Positions 23,461-30,749 of a DNA stretch of 30,749 nt are shown piece by piece. Origin of the DNA: Stenotrophomonas sp. UBA2302 (GTDB taxonomy: Bacteria > Pseudomonadota > Gammaproteobacteria > Xanthomonadales > Xanthomonadaceae); contig DDVW01000041.1 of NCBI GenBank assembly GCA_002345545.1, positions 1-30,749 of the forward strand, in the 5' to 3' direction. The notes under the pieces were generated by a model. The model saw only the letters and a list, made by a program, of their open reading frames with translations. It was not told where the DNA came from and did no database searches. The stretch's first letter is position 1. The number at the start of each line of letters is the position of its first letter. The translations under genes and the position numbers were made by a program.

Positions 23461-24714
23461 ATGCCGACCGAAAGCAGTACGACCCTGATCACCAACGACA
23501 TCGTCGGGCTTGGCCTGATCGCCGCGACGCTGGGGCTGATCTTCCATCTGTCCAGCCGCGTCGACGGCTTCTGGCGCAAGTTCTTCAACTGGGTACCGGC
23601 GCTGTTGCTGTGCTACTTCATCCCGGCCATCTACAACACCGCGGGGGTCATCGACGGCCACGCCACCAAGCTGTACAACCCGGTGGCGCGGGATGTGCTG
23701 CTGCCCGCGGCGCTGGTGCTGCTGACCCTGTCGATCGACCTGAAGGGCATCCTCAAGCTGGGCCCGAAGCTGCTGATCATGTTCGCCACCGGTACCGTGG
23801 GCATCATGCTCGGTGCGCTGGTGTCGTTCCAGGCGATGAAGCTGATCCATCCGGCCACCGTGGCTGGCGACACCTGGGCCGGCATGGCGGCGCTGGCCGG
23901 CAGCTGGATCGGCGGCGGTGCCAACATGGCGGCGATGCGCGAAACCTTCAACGTCGATGCCACCACCTTCGGCCAGTTCGCGGTGGTGGATGTGGTCTGC
24001 GCCAGCATCCTGCTGATGCCGGGGCTGATCTGGCTGGCCGGCCGCGCGCAGGGCATCGACGCGCGCAACGGGGCCGACACCTCGGCGATTGACGACATGA
24101 AGCGCCGCATCGCCGACTACCAGGCCAAGAGCGCCCGTATCCCGACCCTGACCGACCTGATGGTCATCGTCGGTGTCGGACTGGGCATTGTCGGCGCGGC
24201 GCACGCGCTGGCCACGCCGCTGGCGACGTGGTGTGCGGCGAATATCAGCTTCGCCAGACAGGCCTCGCTGGACAACCAGTTCGTATGGGTGGTGATGCTG
24301 TCCACCTTCGCCGGCCTGGCTCTGAGCTTCACCCGCGCACGCGAGCTGGAAGCGGCCGGCGCGTCCAAGGTCGGCACGCTGTTCCTGTACTTCCTGATCG
24401 CCTGCATCGGCATGCAGATGGACCTGCTCTCTCTGCTGGAGCGGCCGTGGCTGTTCCTGCTGGGCGTGATCTGGATGGGCACCCACGTGCTGCTGCTGTA
24501 CGTGGTCGGCCGCCTGCTCAAGGCGCCTATGTTCTTCCTGGCCATCGGCTCGCAGGGCAACGTCGGCGCGGCGGCGTCGGCGCCGGTGGTGGCCGCCGCC
24601 TTCCACCCCAGCCTGGCACCGGTGGGCGTGCTGCTGGGCACCGTCGGCTATGCCACCGGCACGGTGCTGGCCTATCTAACCGGGCTGATGCTCAAGTGGA
24701 TGGCCGGCGCCTGA
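23461..24714 (+). CDS. DUF819 family membrane protein (YjcL-like)
   Basis: A 417-residue inner membrane protein with about 10-11 helices, matching the DUF819 family, whose members resemble secondary transporters. Visible marks are LGLIFHLSSRVDGFW, then LLPAALVLLTLSIDLKGI, then LAGSWIGGGANMAAMRE near residues 145-160, and a Gly/Ala-rich C-terminal repeat (QGNVGAAASAPVVAAAFHP). The two G-rich loops look like a transporter's pseudo-symmetric pair. Its substrate is unknown; an amino acid or peptide breakdown product would fit the neighbours. The ATG at 23461 follows AGGAAAGG. A terminator precedes it so closely that any promoter must overlap the preceding gene's end or read through. It ends with a terminator at 24738. 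Confidence 0.85.
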   Translation: MPTESSTTLITNDIVGLGLIAATLGLIFHLSSRVDGFWRKFFNWVPALLLCYFIPAIYNTAGVIDGHATKLYNPVARDVLLPAALVLLTLSIDLKGILKLGPKLLIMFATGTVGIMLGALVSFQAMKLIHPATVAGDTWAGMAALAGSWIGGGANMAAMRETFNVDATTFGQFAVVDVVCASILLMPGLIWLAGRAQGIDARNGADTSAIDDMKRRIADYQAKSARIPTLTDLMVIVGVGLGIVGAAHALATPLATWCAANISFARQASLDNQFVWVVMLSTFAGLALSFTRARELEAAGASKVGTLFLYFLIACIGMQMDLLSLLERPWLFLLGVIWMGTHVLLLYVVGRLLKAPMFFLAIGSQGNVGAAASAPVVAAAFHPSLAPVGVLLGTVGYATGTVLAYLTGLMLKWMAGA

Positions 24715-24737
24715 GAGAAGGGAGAAGGCGGGACGGG

Positions 24738-24765
24738 AAAGGCGGAGCAACGGCTCCGCCTTTTT
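24738..24765 (+). terminator. Rho-independent terminator of the DUF819 gene
   Basis: AAAGGCGGAGC (24738-24748) and GCTCCGCCTTT (24753-24763) form an 11-bp stem with an AACG loop followed by a T run. Confidence 0.88.
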
Positions 24766-25115
24766 CATTCTGCTGCCGAGCCTTGCAGCGGCCGGTTCCG
24801 GTTATCCGTGCATGGCATTCGCTTGCCTTCAGTGGTTATAAGTGCGGCAGGAAGGGCGAGGGACCTTGCGATGACTGCATGGCTGCCGAAGCCCTCCGGA
24901 ACACGTGCCGCGGTCCATAGACGGGAGTGGTATTGCATCGGCCTGGCCAGCGGCAGCAAGTTCCCGGCGCATCAGGGCATGCATTTCTTTCTGTACTGCG
25001 GAGGAGGGGGGATATGACGCTTGCCGGAGGTCTGGGTAACCGGGTCTGATCGACCGGTGTTTGCAGCGAGTGCAGTACGTAGGGGCTGCCGGGAGGTTTC
25101 CCCGGTCAGTGGGCA
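24766..25115. other. Intergenic region between convergent units
   Basis: No supported gene. It contains a very strong ribosome binding site (GGAGGAGGGGGG at 25000-25011) followed by an ATG at 25014 that opens only an 11-codon frame ending TGA at 25049. This could be a decayed gene start. Other open frames lack protein-like composition. Confidence 0.4.
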
Positions 25116-25118
25116 AAC

Positions 25119-25146
25119 AAAAAGGCGGGGCCGATGGCCCCGCCTT
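25119..25146 (-). terminator. Rho-independent terminator of cstA-ybdD
   Basis: On the minus strand an 11-bp stem (AAGGCGGGGCC with GGCCCCGCCTT, plus-strand 25122-25132 and 25136-25146) with a 3-base loop is followed by a run of T, 23 bases after the ybdD stop. Confidence 0.9.
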
Positions 25147-25168
25147 GGGTGTTTCTCAAACTACGGCC

Positions 25169-25393
25169 TTAGCAGCAGCGGAAGCCGCCCTTGCCCCCGA
25201 AGCGGGCTTCCTGACGTTCGCGGAAGAAGGTCTTGTAGTCCATTACCGGCCGGTCCGGGTGCTTGTCCTGCATGTGCCGGACGTAGTTGTCGTAGTCCGG
25301 CACGCCGCAGCACAGCCGCGCGGTCTGTACCAGACGCCGCCAGGTGCGGCGGAACGTCTGGTACTGGCCGACAGGGACCAGTTCGGTGCCCAT
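25169..25393 (-). CDS. ybdD: YbdD/YjiX family small protein
   Basis: A 74-residue protein of the DUF466 / YbdD-YjiX family. The conserved core [20 protein letters not shown] at about 29-48 is followed by the typical [16 protein letters not shown], and the C-terminus ends GGKGGFRCC. The family's role is thought to be tied to the CstA-type transporter gene with which it nearly always travels, perhaps as an accessory subunit; the mechanism is not settled. The ATG overlaps the cstA stop as TAATG (one shared base), so translation is coupled. Length matches the usual 65-75 residues. Confidence 0.9.
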   Translation of the reverse strand: MGTELVPVGQYQTFRRTWRRLVQTARLCCGVPDYDNYVRHMQDKHPDRPVMDYKTFFRERQEARFGGKGGFRCC

Positions 25394-27459
25394 TACACGT
25401 CCATCTCGTGCGGCTTGAGCGCCACGTACGGCGTCTCGTGGTCGGTGCGCACCGGCGAGCGGCGCGCCGCCATGATCGTCTTGACCGAGTACACCAGCAC
25501 CGCGAACACCACGAACAGGAACAGCACGGTGAGGCCGGCGTTGATGTAGTTATTGACCATCACCTGCTGCATCTGCCCGAAATCCTTGGACGGCGGCAGC
25601 AGGTTGCCGGCGGCGATGGCGTCACGGTACTTGTGCGCCTGCGCGATGAAGCCCACGCCCGGTTCGCTGGAGAAGATCTTGATGAAGCCGGCCGCGGTGG
25701 TGCAGATCAGCAGCCAGATCGCCGGCAGCAGCGGCACCCAGACGTACTTGTCCTTCTTCATCTTGAACAGCACCACGGTGCACAGCAGCAGCGCCACGCC
25801 GGCCAGCATCTGGTTGGCGATACCGAACAGGGGCCACAGCATGTTGATGCCGCCCAGCGGATCGGTCACACCCTGGTACAGGAAGTAGCCCCACAGTGCC
25901 ACGCAGCCACCGGTGGCGATGAAGCTGGCCACCCACGAATCGGTGCGGCGCAGCGCCGGCACGAAGTTGCCCAGCAGGTCCTGCAGCATGAAGCGGCCCG
26001 AACGGGTGCCGGCATCCACCGCGGTGAGGATGAACAGCGCTTCGAACAGGATCGCGAAGTGGTACCAGAACGCCATCATGCCGTCGCCCGGGATCACCGC
26101 ATGCAGGATCTGCGCGATGCCCACCGCCAGCGTCGGTGCACCGCCGGCACGCGAGAGGATGGTGGTTTCACCGATTTCCGCCGCGGTGGCGGTGAGCTGT
26201 TCCGGGCTGATCGCAAAGCCCCAGTTGCTGACCACCTGCGCGGCGTTGACCACATCGGTGCCGATCACCGCGGCCGGGGAGTTCATTGCGAAGTAGATGC
26301 CCGGCTCGATGATCGAGGCGGCGACCATCGCCATGATCGCCACGAACGATTCCATCAGCATGCCGCCGTAGCCGATGTAGGCGGCGTGGCCTTCATTGGC
26401 CAGCAGCTTGGGTGTGGTACCCGAGCTTATCAGTGCATGGAAGCCGGATACCGCGCCGCAGGCGATGGTGATGAACAGGAACGGAAACATGCTGCCCTTC
26501 CACACCGGGCCGGTGCCGTCGGTGAACTGGGTCAGCGCCGGCATCTTCAGCTCGGGCATCACGATCAGGATGCCGATGGCCAGGCCGACGATGGTGCCGA
26601 TCTTGAGGAAGGTGGACAGGTAGTCACGCGGCGCCAGCAGCAGCCACACCGGCAGCACCGCCGCGACGAAGCCGTAGCCGATCAGCATCCAGGTGATCTG
26701 CACGCCGGTGAAGGTGAACATCGGCCCCATCACCGGATCGGCAGCGATCTTGCCGCCGTACCAGATCGCCGCCAGCAACAGGATCAGGCCGACCACGGAG
26801 ATCTCGCCGATCTTGCCGGGGCGGACGTAGCGCATGTAGATGCCCATCAGGATGGCGATGGGCATGGTCGCGATGACGGTGAACATGCCCCACGGGCTGC
26901 CTTCCAGCGCCTTCACCACGATCATCGCCAGCACCGCGAGGATGATGATCATGATCATGAAGACACCGAACAGCGCGATGGTGCCGGGCACCGGACCCAT
27001 CTCCTCGCGCACCAGATCGCCCAGCGAGCGGCCGTTGCGACGGCTGGAAATGAACAGGATCATGAAATCCTGTACCGCGCCGGCCAGCACCACACCGGCG
27101 ATCAGCCACAGCGTACCGGGCAGGTAGCCCATCTGCGCGGCCAGCACCGGGCCGACCAGCGGGCCGGCGCCGGCGATGGCGGCGAAGTGGTGGCCGAACA
27201 GCACGTGCTTGTTGGTTGGCACGTAATCCAGGCCATCGTTGTTGAGGATGGCCGGCGTGGCACGGGTGGGGTCGACCCCGAGCACCTTGTTGGCGACGAA
27301 CAGGCCGTAATAGCGGAAGGCCACCAGATACAGCGAGACCGTGGCAATCACGATCCACAGGGCATTGATGTGTTCGCCCCTGCGCAACGCAACCACGCCC
27401 AGACAGAATGCGCCGATCAGGGAGAGCAGCGCCCAGCCGGCTTTGGAGAAACCTTTCAT
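25393..27459 (-). CDS. cstA: Carbon starvation CstA family transporter
   Basis: A 688-residue inner membrane protein of the CstA/BtsT (YjiY) family, which imports pyruvate and, in E. coli CstA, is linked to peptide use under carbon starvation. Marks include [20 protein letters not shown] near 72-91, [20 protein letters not shown], then [20 protein letters not shown], and [33 protein letters not shown] (split here only as the family core). About 16-18 helices are expected. The start at 27459 has GAGG seven bases upstream. Which substrate it prefers (pyruvate or peptides) cannot be read from sequence. It lies next to the peptide region but on the other strand and with its own terminator, so co-regulation is only possible. 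Confidence 0.96.
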   Translation of the reverse strand: MKGFSKAGWALLSLIGAFCLGVVALRRGEHINALWIVIATVSLYLVAFRYYGLFVANKVLGVDPTRATPAILNNDGLDYVPTNKHVLFGHHFAAIAGAGPLVGPVLAAQMGYLPGTLWLIAGVVLAGAVQDFMILFISSRRNGRSLGDLVREEMGPVPGTIALFGVFMIMIIILAVLAMIVVKALEGSPWGMFTVIATMPIAILMGIYMRYVRPGKIGEISVVGLILLLAAIWYGGKIAADPVMGPMFTFTGVQITWMLIGYGFVAAVLPVWLLLAPRDYLSTFLKIGTIVGLAIGILIVMPELKMPALTQFTDGTGPVWKGSMFPFLFITIACGAVSGFHALISSGTTPKLLANEGHAAYIGYGGMLMESFVAIMAMVAASIIEPGIYFAMNSPAAVIGTDVVNAAQVVSNWGFAISPEQLTATAAEIGETTILSRAGGAPTLAVGIAQILHAVIPGDGMMAFWYHFAILFEALFILTAVDAGTRSGRFMLQDLLGNFVPALRRTDSWVASFIATGGCVALWGYFLYQGVTDPLGGINMLWPLFGIANQMLAGVALLLCTVVLFKMKKDKYVWVPLLPAIWLLICTTAAGFIKIFSSEPGVGFIAQAHKYRDAIAAGNLLPPSKDFGQMQQVMVNNYINAGLTVLFLFVVFAVLVYSVKTIMAARRSPVRTDHETPYVALKPHEMDV

Positions 27460-27583
27460 CGAGTCGCCTCGCAGGGAGAGTTGCCCAAGGGTCTACCCAT
27501 GTCGGGCAGGGGTCAACGGATTGGTGCCGCTGCAAGGATCAGACTTTGGTCTTAATGGGCGGCGCGAAAAAGATGAACACACA

Positions 27584-27610
27584 GGCCGGGAGCGGCCAGC
27601 CTCCCGGGCC
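27584..27610 (-). terminator. Possible terminator after the SLC13 gene
   Basis: A GGCC-GGGAG / CTCCC-GGCC stem with one bulged base (plus-strand 27584-27592 and 27601-27610) lies about 100 bases after the permease stop on the minus strand. The T-rich stretch is about 15 bases beyond it, so this is a weak call. Confidence 0.35.
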
Positions 27611-27708
27611 AGGTGTGCCGGGTATCGCCGGGCACATGGTCGATGCGTATGCCTGCTTCTGGTCCCCGGGACAGGGATGGCAGCGTGATCCAGCGCGTGC
27701 GGTAGCTT

Positions 27709-29475
27709 CTAGAACGGCCAGAATCGGGGGATGTAGATCACCCCGAGCACCCAGAAGATCAGGTTCAGCGGCAGCCCGACCTTGACGAAGTCGGTGAAGC
27801 GGTAGCCGCCGGCGGTATAGACCATGGTGTTGGTCTGGTAGCCGACCGGGGTCAGGAAGCTGGTCGAGGCGGAGAATGTCACCGCCACCAGGAACGGCGT
27901 CGCATCCACGCCCAGCATCTGCGCGGTGGAGATGCCGATCGGTGTCAGCAGCACCGCCGCAGCCGAGTTGCTCATCAGCTCGGCCAGCAGCAGCGCCACC
28001 AGATACATCACCGCCAGCACCACGTGCGGACCGAGGTCGCGCACCAGCCCGATGGTGTGCTCGACCACGAATGCGGCCGTACCGGTCTGGCTCATCGCCA
28101 CGCCCAGCGGCAGAAGGCCCGCCATCAGCACGACGATGCGCCAGTCGATGGCGTCGTACACGCCATCCGCGTCGAGGCAGCCGGCCAGTGTCATCGCCAC
28201 CGCGCCGACCAGCGAGGTGATCGCGATCGGTGCCCAGCCGATCGCCGGAATGCCGATCACCAGCGCCATCGTGAGCAGCGCGAAAGTGCCGCGCCAGCCC
28301 TTGGGCTTGGCCGCCTCGCGCTCGGAAAGCACGATCACGTCGGGGTCGCGGCGCAGCGCGGGTGCATCGGCACTGGAGGTGATCAGCAGCAGGATGTCAC
28401 CCACGTCCAGCCGCACATCCTTGAGCTTCTCGCACAGCACCTCGCCGCGGCGCTGGATAGCGAGCACGACCGCATTGTGGTTCCAGCTGCGGTCCAGCGC
28501 TTCCAGCGTGCGGTCGGCGGCGCGCGAGTTGGGCGCGATCATCACCTCGGTGATCACCTGGTCGGCTTCATCCAGCAGGCGCGCCTTGAACTTGAACTGG
28601 GAGTTGATCTCCAGCCCGGCCTTGCGGGTCAGCTCCACCAGCTTGGACCAGTCGCCACGGGCCAGCAGGATGTCGTCCTCCTGCAGGGTCTGCGTCTGCG
28701 CCGCCGCTACCCTGTGCTTGCCGCGCAGCAGCTCCAGGATGAAGACGCCCTTCTGCTCGCCCAGCCGGCTTTCCTGGATGGTCTTGCCGATCAGCCGCGA
28801 ACCGGGCATCACCCGCAGCTCGGTGAGGAACTTGCCGATGTCGTAATGCTCGACAAACCCCGCGTTGCGGGTGTCCGGCAGCAGCCATCGGCCGAAGATC
28901 AACAGGTACGCGCAACCGGCGGCCAGGCAGATCAGCCCCAGCGGGGTGAACTCGAACATGGTGAAGCCGGGGTGTCCCAGATCCTTGGCGATGCCGTTGA
29001 CCAGCAGGTTGGTGGAGGTGCCCACCAGCGTGCAGACACCGGCCATCTGCGACACGAACGACAGCGGGATCAGCGCCTTGGAGGCCGGCATGCCGATCCT
29101 TGCGGTGGCGGCGATGACCAGCGGCATGAACACCGCCACGACCGCGGTGTTGTTGACGAACGGGGCGATGATCGCCAGCACCGCGAACAGCAGCAGCAGG
29201 AACAGCAGCGGCGATTTGGTCCGGCTGAACAACCAGCCGATGCCCGACAGCGCGCCACTGTTCTGCAACCCGGCGGCCAGCACGAACATCGAGGCGACGG
29301 TGATCGTGGCCTGGTTGCTGAAGCCGCTCAGCGCCTGCTGCGGGGTGACCAGGTCGAGCACGGCCAGTGTCGCCAGCACCAGCACCGCGACCATGTCCAT
29401 GCGCAGCTTTTCGGTGGCGAACAGGTAGATCGCCACCAAGGTGATGCCGATCACAAGCAGGATCTGGAAGCTCAT
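27709..29475 (-). CDS. SLC13 (DASS) family permease with two RCK-C domains
   Basis: A 588-residue inner membrane permease. The first transporter half (1-200) carries NNTAVVAVFMPLV at 108-120 and the SNT-like GTSTNLLVNG at 152-161. Two TrkA-C (RCK-C) domains follow at about 212-290 and 303-375. The second half ends with the matching TPVGYQTNTMVY. Relatives carry sulfate, phosphate or dicarboxylates with sodium, but RCK-C-containing members are mostly uncharacterised. The ATG at 29475 follows GGAG by ten bases and starts at the first membrane helix. The frame is open for 63 more codons upstream, but these overlap rnd and do not look coding. It begins 28 bases after the rnd stop, so the two are probably co-transcribed. 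Confidence 0.92.
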   Translation of the reverse strand: MSFQILLVIGITLVAIYLFATEKLRMDMVAVLVLATLAVLDLVTPQQALSGFSNQATITVASMFVLAAGLQNSGALSGIGWLFSRTKSPLLFLLLLFAVLAIIAPFVNNTAVVAVFMPLVIAATARIGMPASKALIPLSFVSQMAGVCTLVGTSTNLLVNGIAKDLGHPGFTMFEFTPLGLICLAAGCAYLLIFGRWLLPDTRNAGFVEHYDIGKFLTELRVMPGSRLIGKTIQESRLGEQKGVFILELLRGKHRVAAAQTQTLQEDDILLARGDWSKLVELTRKAGLEINSQFKFKARLLDEADQVITEVMIAPNSRAADRTLEALDRSWNHNAVVLAIQRRGEVLCEKLKDVRLDVGDILLLITSSADAPALRRDPDVIVLSEREAAKPKGWRGTFALLTMALVIGIPAIGWAPIAITSLVGAVAMTLAGCLDADGVYDAIDWRIVVLMAGLLPLGVAMSQTGTAAFVVEHTIGLVRDLGPHVVLAVMYLVALLLAELMSNSAAAVLLTPIGISTAQMLGVDATPFLVAVTFSASTSFLTPVGYQTNTMVYTAGGYRFTDFVKVGLPLNLIFWVLGVIYIPRFWPF

Positions 29476-29503
29476 GCAGCCGCTACTCCGTGTGTCCGCC
29501 CGT

Positions 29504-30586
29504 TCACCGCGCCGGCAATAACGGCTGCAATACCGGTTCCAGCAATGCCTTGCGCCAGCCGCCCAGAGCGGCCGGCCATTGCCCGTTTTCCAGCAGTGCT
29601 TCCAAATGCTTGCGTGAAGCCAGCAGGCCGTCGGGGAGTCCGAGCCCGGCGCTGTGGCTGGCAACCGCTTCCTGCAGACGCTTGAGCGCAGCCTTGTTGG
29701 CGTCCGTCGGTGCCAGCGGCTGCGGTGCCTGCGCCTCGTCTTCCAGCGGCGTGGTCAATGCCTGCCAGACCGCCTGGGCCAGTTTGCGTGGGGCCTTGGG
29801 GAAACGCTCGAACAGCTGCAGCATCGCCGCGTAGTCGGCCGGCGGCGTGCGCGCCAGCAGCGTGGCCAGCTCGTTGTCCAGCACCCAGCTGCGCGGTTTG
29901 TCGCTGTGCCGGGCCTGCTGGTCGCGCCAGCGCAGCAGCCGCAGCAGCCGCAGCCGCGCGTCGCTGTCGAGGAACTGGGCTGCGCGCATCGACAGGTGCG
30001 GCCAGTGCTCGCCTTCATCATTCTCGATGGTGGCGACCATCCGCTCGCATTCGTCCTGCAACCAGGCGAGGCGATCCTGGGCCCGCAGCCGGGATTGGAT
30101 GGCGTCGTGCAGCGCGAACAGGTATTCCACGTCATCGGCGGCGTATTCCAGCTGTGCCGGTGACAACGGCCGGCGCATCCAGTCCGAGCGGGTCTCGCCC
30201 TTGGCCAGGGTGACGCCGGTGATTTCCGCCACCAGCTTCTGATAGCCCATGCCACCGCCGAAGCCGGCCATCGCCGCGCCGGTCTGGGTGTCGAACAGCG
30301 GCCGGGGCAGGGCGTCACAGGCACATTTGAACGCCACAAGGTCCTCGCTGGCGCTGTGCATGACCTTGACGATGGTGGGATCGGTCAGCCACGGCCGCAG
30401 CGCGTCGGTCATGCCGGGAATCAGCGGGTCGATCAACAGGATCTCCTCGCCCACGGCCATCTGTACCAGTGCCAGTTGCGGCCAGTAGGTACGCTCGCGG
30501 ATGAACTCGGTATCCAGCCCGATGCGGGCCGGAGGCTGGCGGTAACGCTCTTCAAGTTCGCTCGGGTGTTTGATCCAATAAGCCAC
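29504..30586 (-). CDS. rnd: Ribonuclease D
   Basis: A 360-residue DEDDy 3'-5' exoribonuclease that trims tRNA and other stable RNA precursors. The catalytic residues are Asp25 and Glu27 in LDTEF, Asp82 in SASEDLVAF, and Tyr148 with Asp152 in YAADDVEYL. An HRDC domain follows at about 205-290 (LLRWRDQQARHSDKPRSWVL), then a second, weaker HRDC-like region to the end, as in E. coli RNase D (about 375 residues). The start at 30586 gives MAYWIKHPSEL, normal for the family. It is followed by the SLC13 permease gene after a 28-base gap and diverges from a lipoprotein gene. Confidence 0.96.
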   Translation of the reverse strand: MAYWIKHPSELEERYRQPPARIGLDTEFIRERTYWPQLALVQMAVGEEILLIDPLIPGMTDALRPWLTDPTIVKVMHSASEDLVAFKCACDALPRPLFDTQTGAAMAGFGGGMGYQKLVAEITGVTLAKGETRSDWMRRPLSPAQLEYAADDVEYLFALHDAIQSRLRAQDRLAWLQDECERMVATIENDEGEHWPHLSMRAAQFLDSDARLRLLRLLRWRDQQARHSDKPRSWVLDNELATLLARTPPADYAAMLQLFERFPKAPRKLAQAVWQALTTPLEDEAQAPQPLAPTDANKAALKRLQEAVASHSAGLGLPDGLLASRKHLEALLENGQWPAALGGWRKALLEPVLQPLLPAR

Positions 30587-30677
30587 GTGGTTTCCGTCAA
30601 CTGCAGGTTTGCTCAGGCTGGCGAGAATAGCCTAACGTCGAGTCGCCCCGGCATTGCAGACGGGATTTGGAGGGAAT

Positions 30678-30749
30678 TTGCGTATTACCGGTCCGTTGCT
30701 GTGCATGGCGATCCTGGGGGTCCTGGGCGGCAGTGGATGCCACCGGGAA
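30678..30749 (+). CDS. Partial lipoprotein gene (5' end only)
   Basis: Only the first 24 codons lie in the window. They read MRITGPLLCMAILGVLGGSG, then CHRE, which is a lipoprotein signal: a basic start, a hydrophobic core and a lipobox-like GSG-Cys21. The start is a TTG at 30678 with GGAGGG at 30669-30674; an in-frame ATG at 30705 would leave too short and uncharged a signal, so TTG is preferred. The product should be lipid-anchored in the envelope; its function cannot be known from this part. It is divergent from rnd, with a gap of 91 bases. Confidence 0.55.
   Translation, partial: MRITGPLLCMAILGVLGGSGCHRE

Noticed and set aside
25021..27555. 844-codon open frame opposite cstA and ybdD
   Set aside because: The opposite strand carries clear CstA and YbdD families with coupled translation and a terminator. 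The frame's product is a His/Asp/Gln/Arg-rich shadow.
28024..29685. 553-codon open frame opposite the SLC13 permease gene
   Set aside because: It is Gln/His/Arg-rich antisense of a clear permease gene and has no ribosome binding site.

Overview
The window is high-GC proteobacterial chromosome with dense genes, Shine-Dalgarno starts and short intrinsic terminators. Gene content suggests Xanthomonadaceae, most like Stenotrophomonas or a close relative: dxs next to an HNH endonuclease gene, several secreted S9 peptidases, a 955-residue TonB-dependent receptor, an OPT transporter, a cstA-ybdD pair and rnd. The genus is an inference from protein style, not a database match. No tRNA, rRNA, CRISPR array, insertion sequence or prophage was seen.

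Layout. (1) 32-3675, plus strand, stress-type accessory genes: a periplasmic BON protein, a poxvirus-type topoisomerase IB, a 74-residue Cys-rich metal-binding protein, a YghA-like short-chain dehydrogenase and two unrecognised small proteins. (2) 3956-6757, minus strand: dxs (first step of the MEP isoprenoid pathway) with its terminator, preceded by an HNH nuclease gene. (3) 7169-24714: a peptide and D-amino-acid scavenging region. It holds two secreted S9 peptidases, a DmpA-type P1/S58 aminopeptidase, a LuxR-type regulator, a DgcN/DgcA-like pair, a secreted serine hydrolase of the beta-lactamase/D-aminopeptidase fold, a TonB receptor, an OPT oligopeptide transporter and a DUF819 membrane protein. 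(4) 25116-27459, minus strand: cstA and ybdD (pyruvate/peptide carbon-starvation uptake). (5) 27709-30586, minus strand: rnd followed by an SLC13 permease with two RCK-C domains. A lipoprotein gene starts at 30678 and runs off the end.

How region 3 may work (inference): the TonB receptor imports peptides into the periplasm, the exported peptidases and aminopeptidases trim them, and OPT takes short peptides into the cytoplasm. DgcN and DgcA then convert released D-glutamate through N-acetyl-D-Glu to N-acetyl-L-Glu. The most interesting new signal is a shared element, GGGTTTNTNCCGATKC followed two bases later by GGNG. It occurs three times with identical spacing (9276, 12036, 15655), each time upstream of a different transcription unit of this region. 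Two of the three lie in divergent gaps, one of them next to the LuxR-type gene. This looks like a local regulon operator or promoter element.
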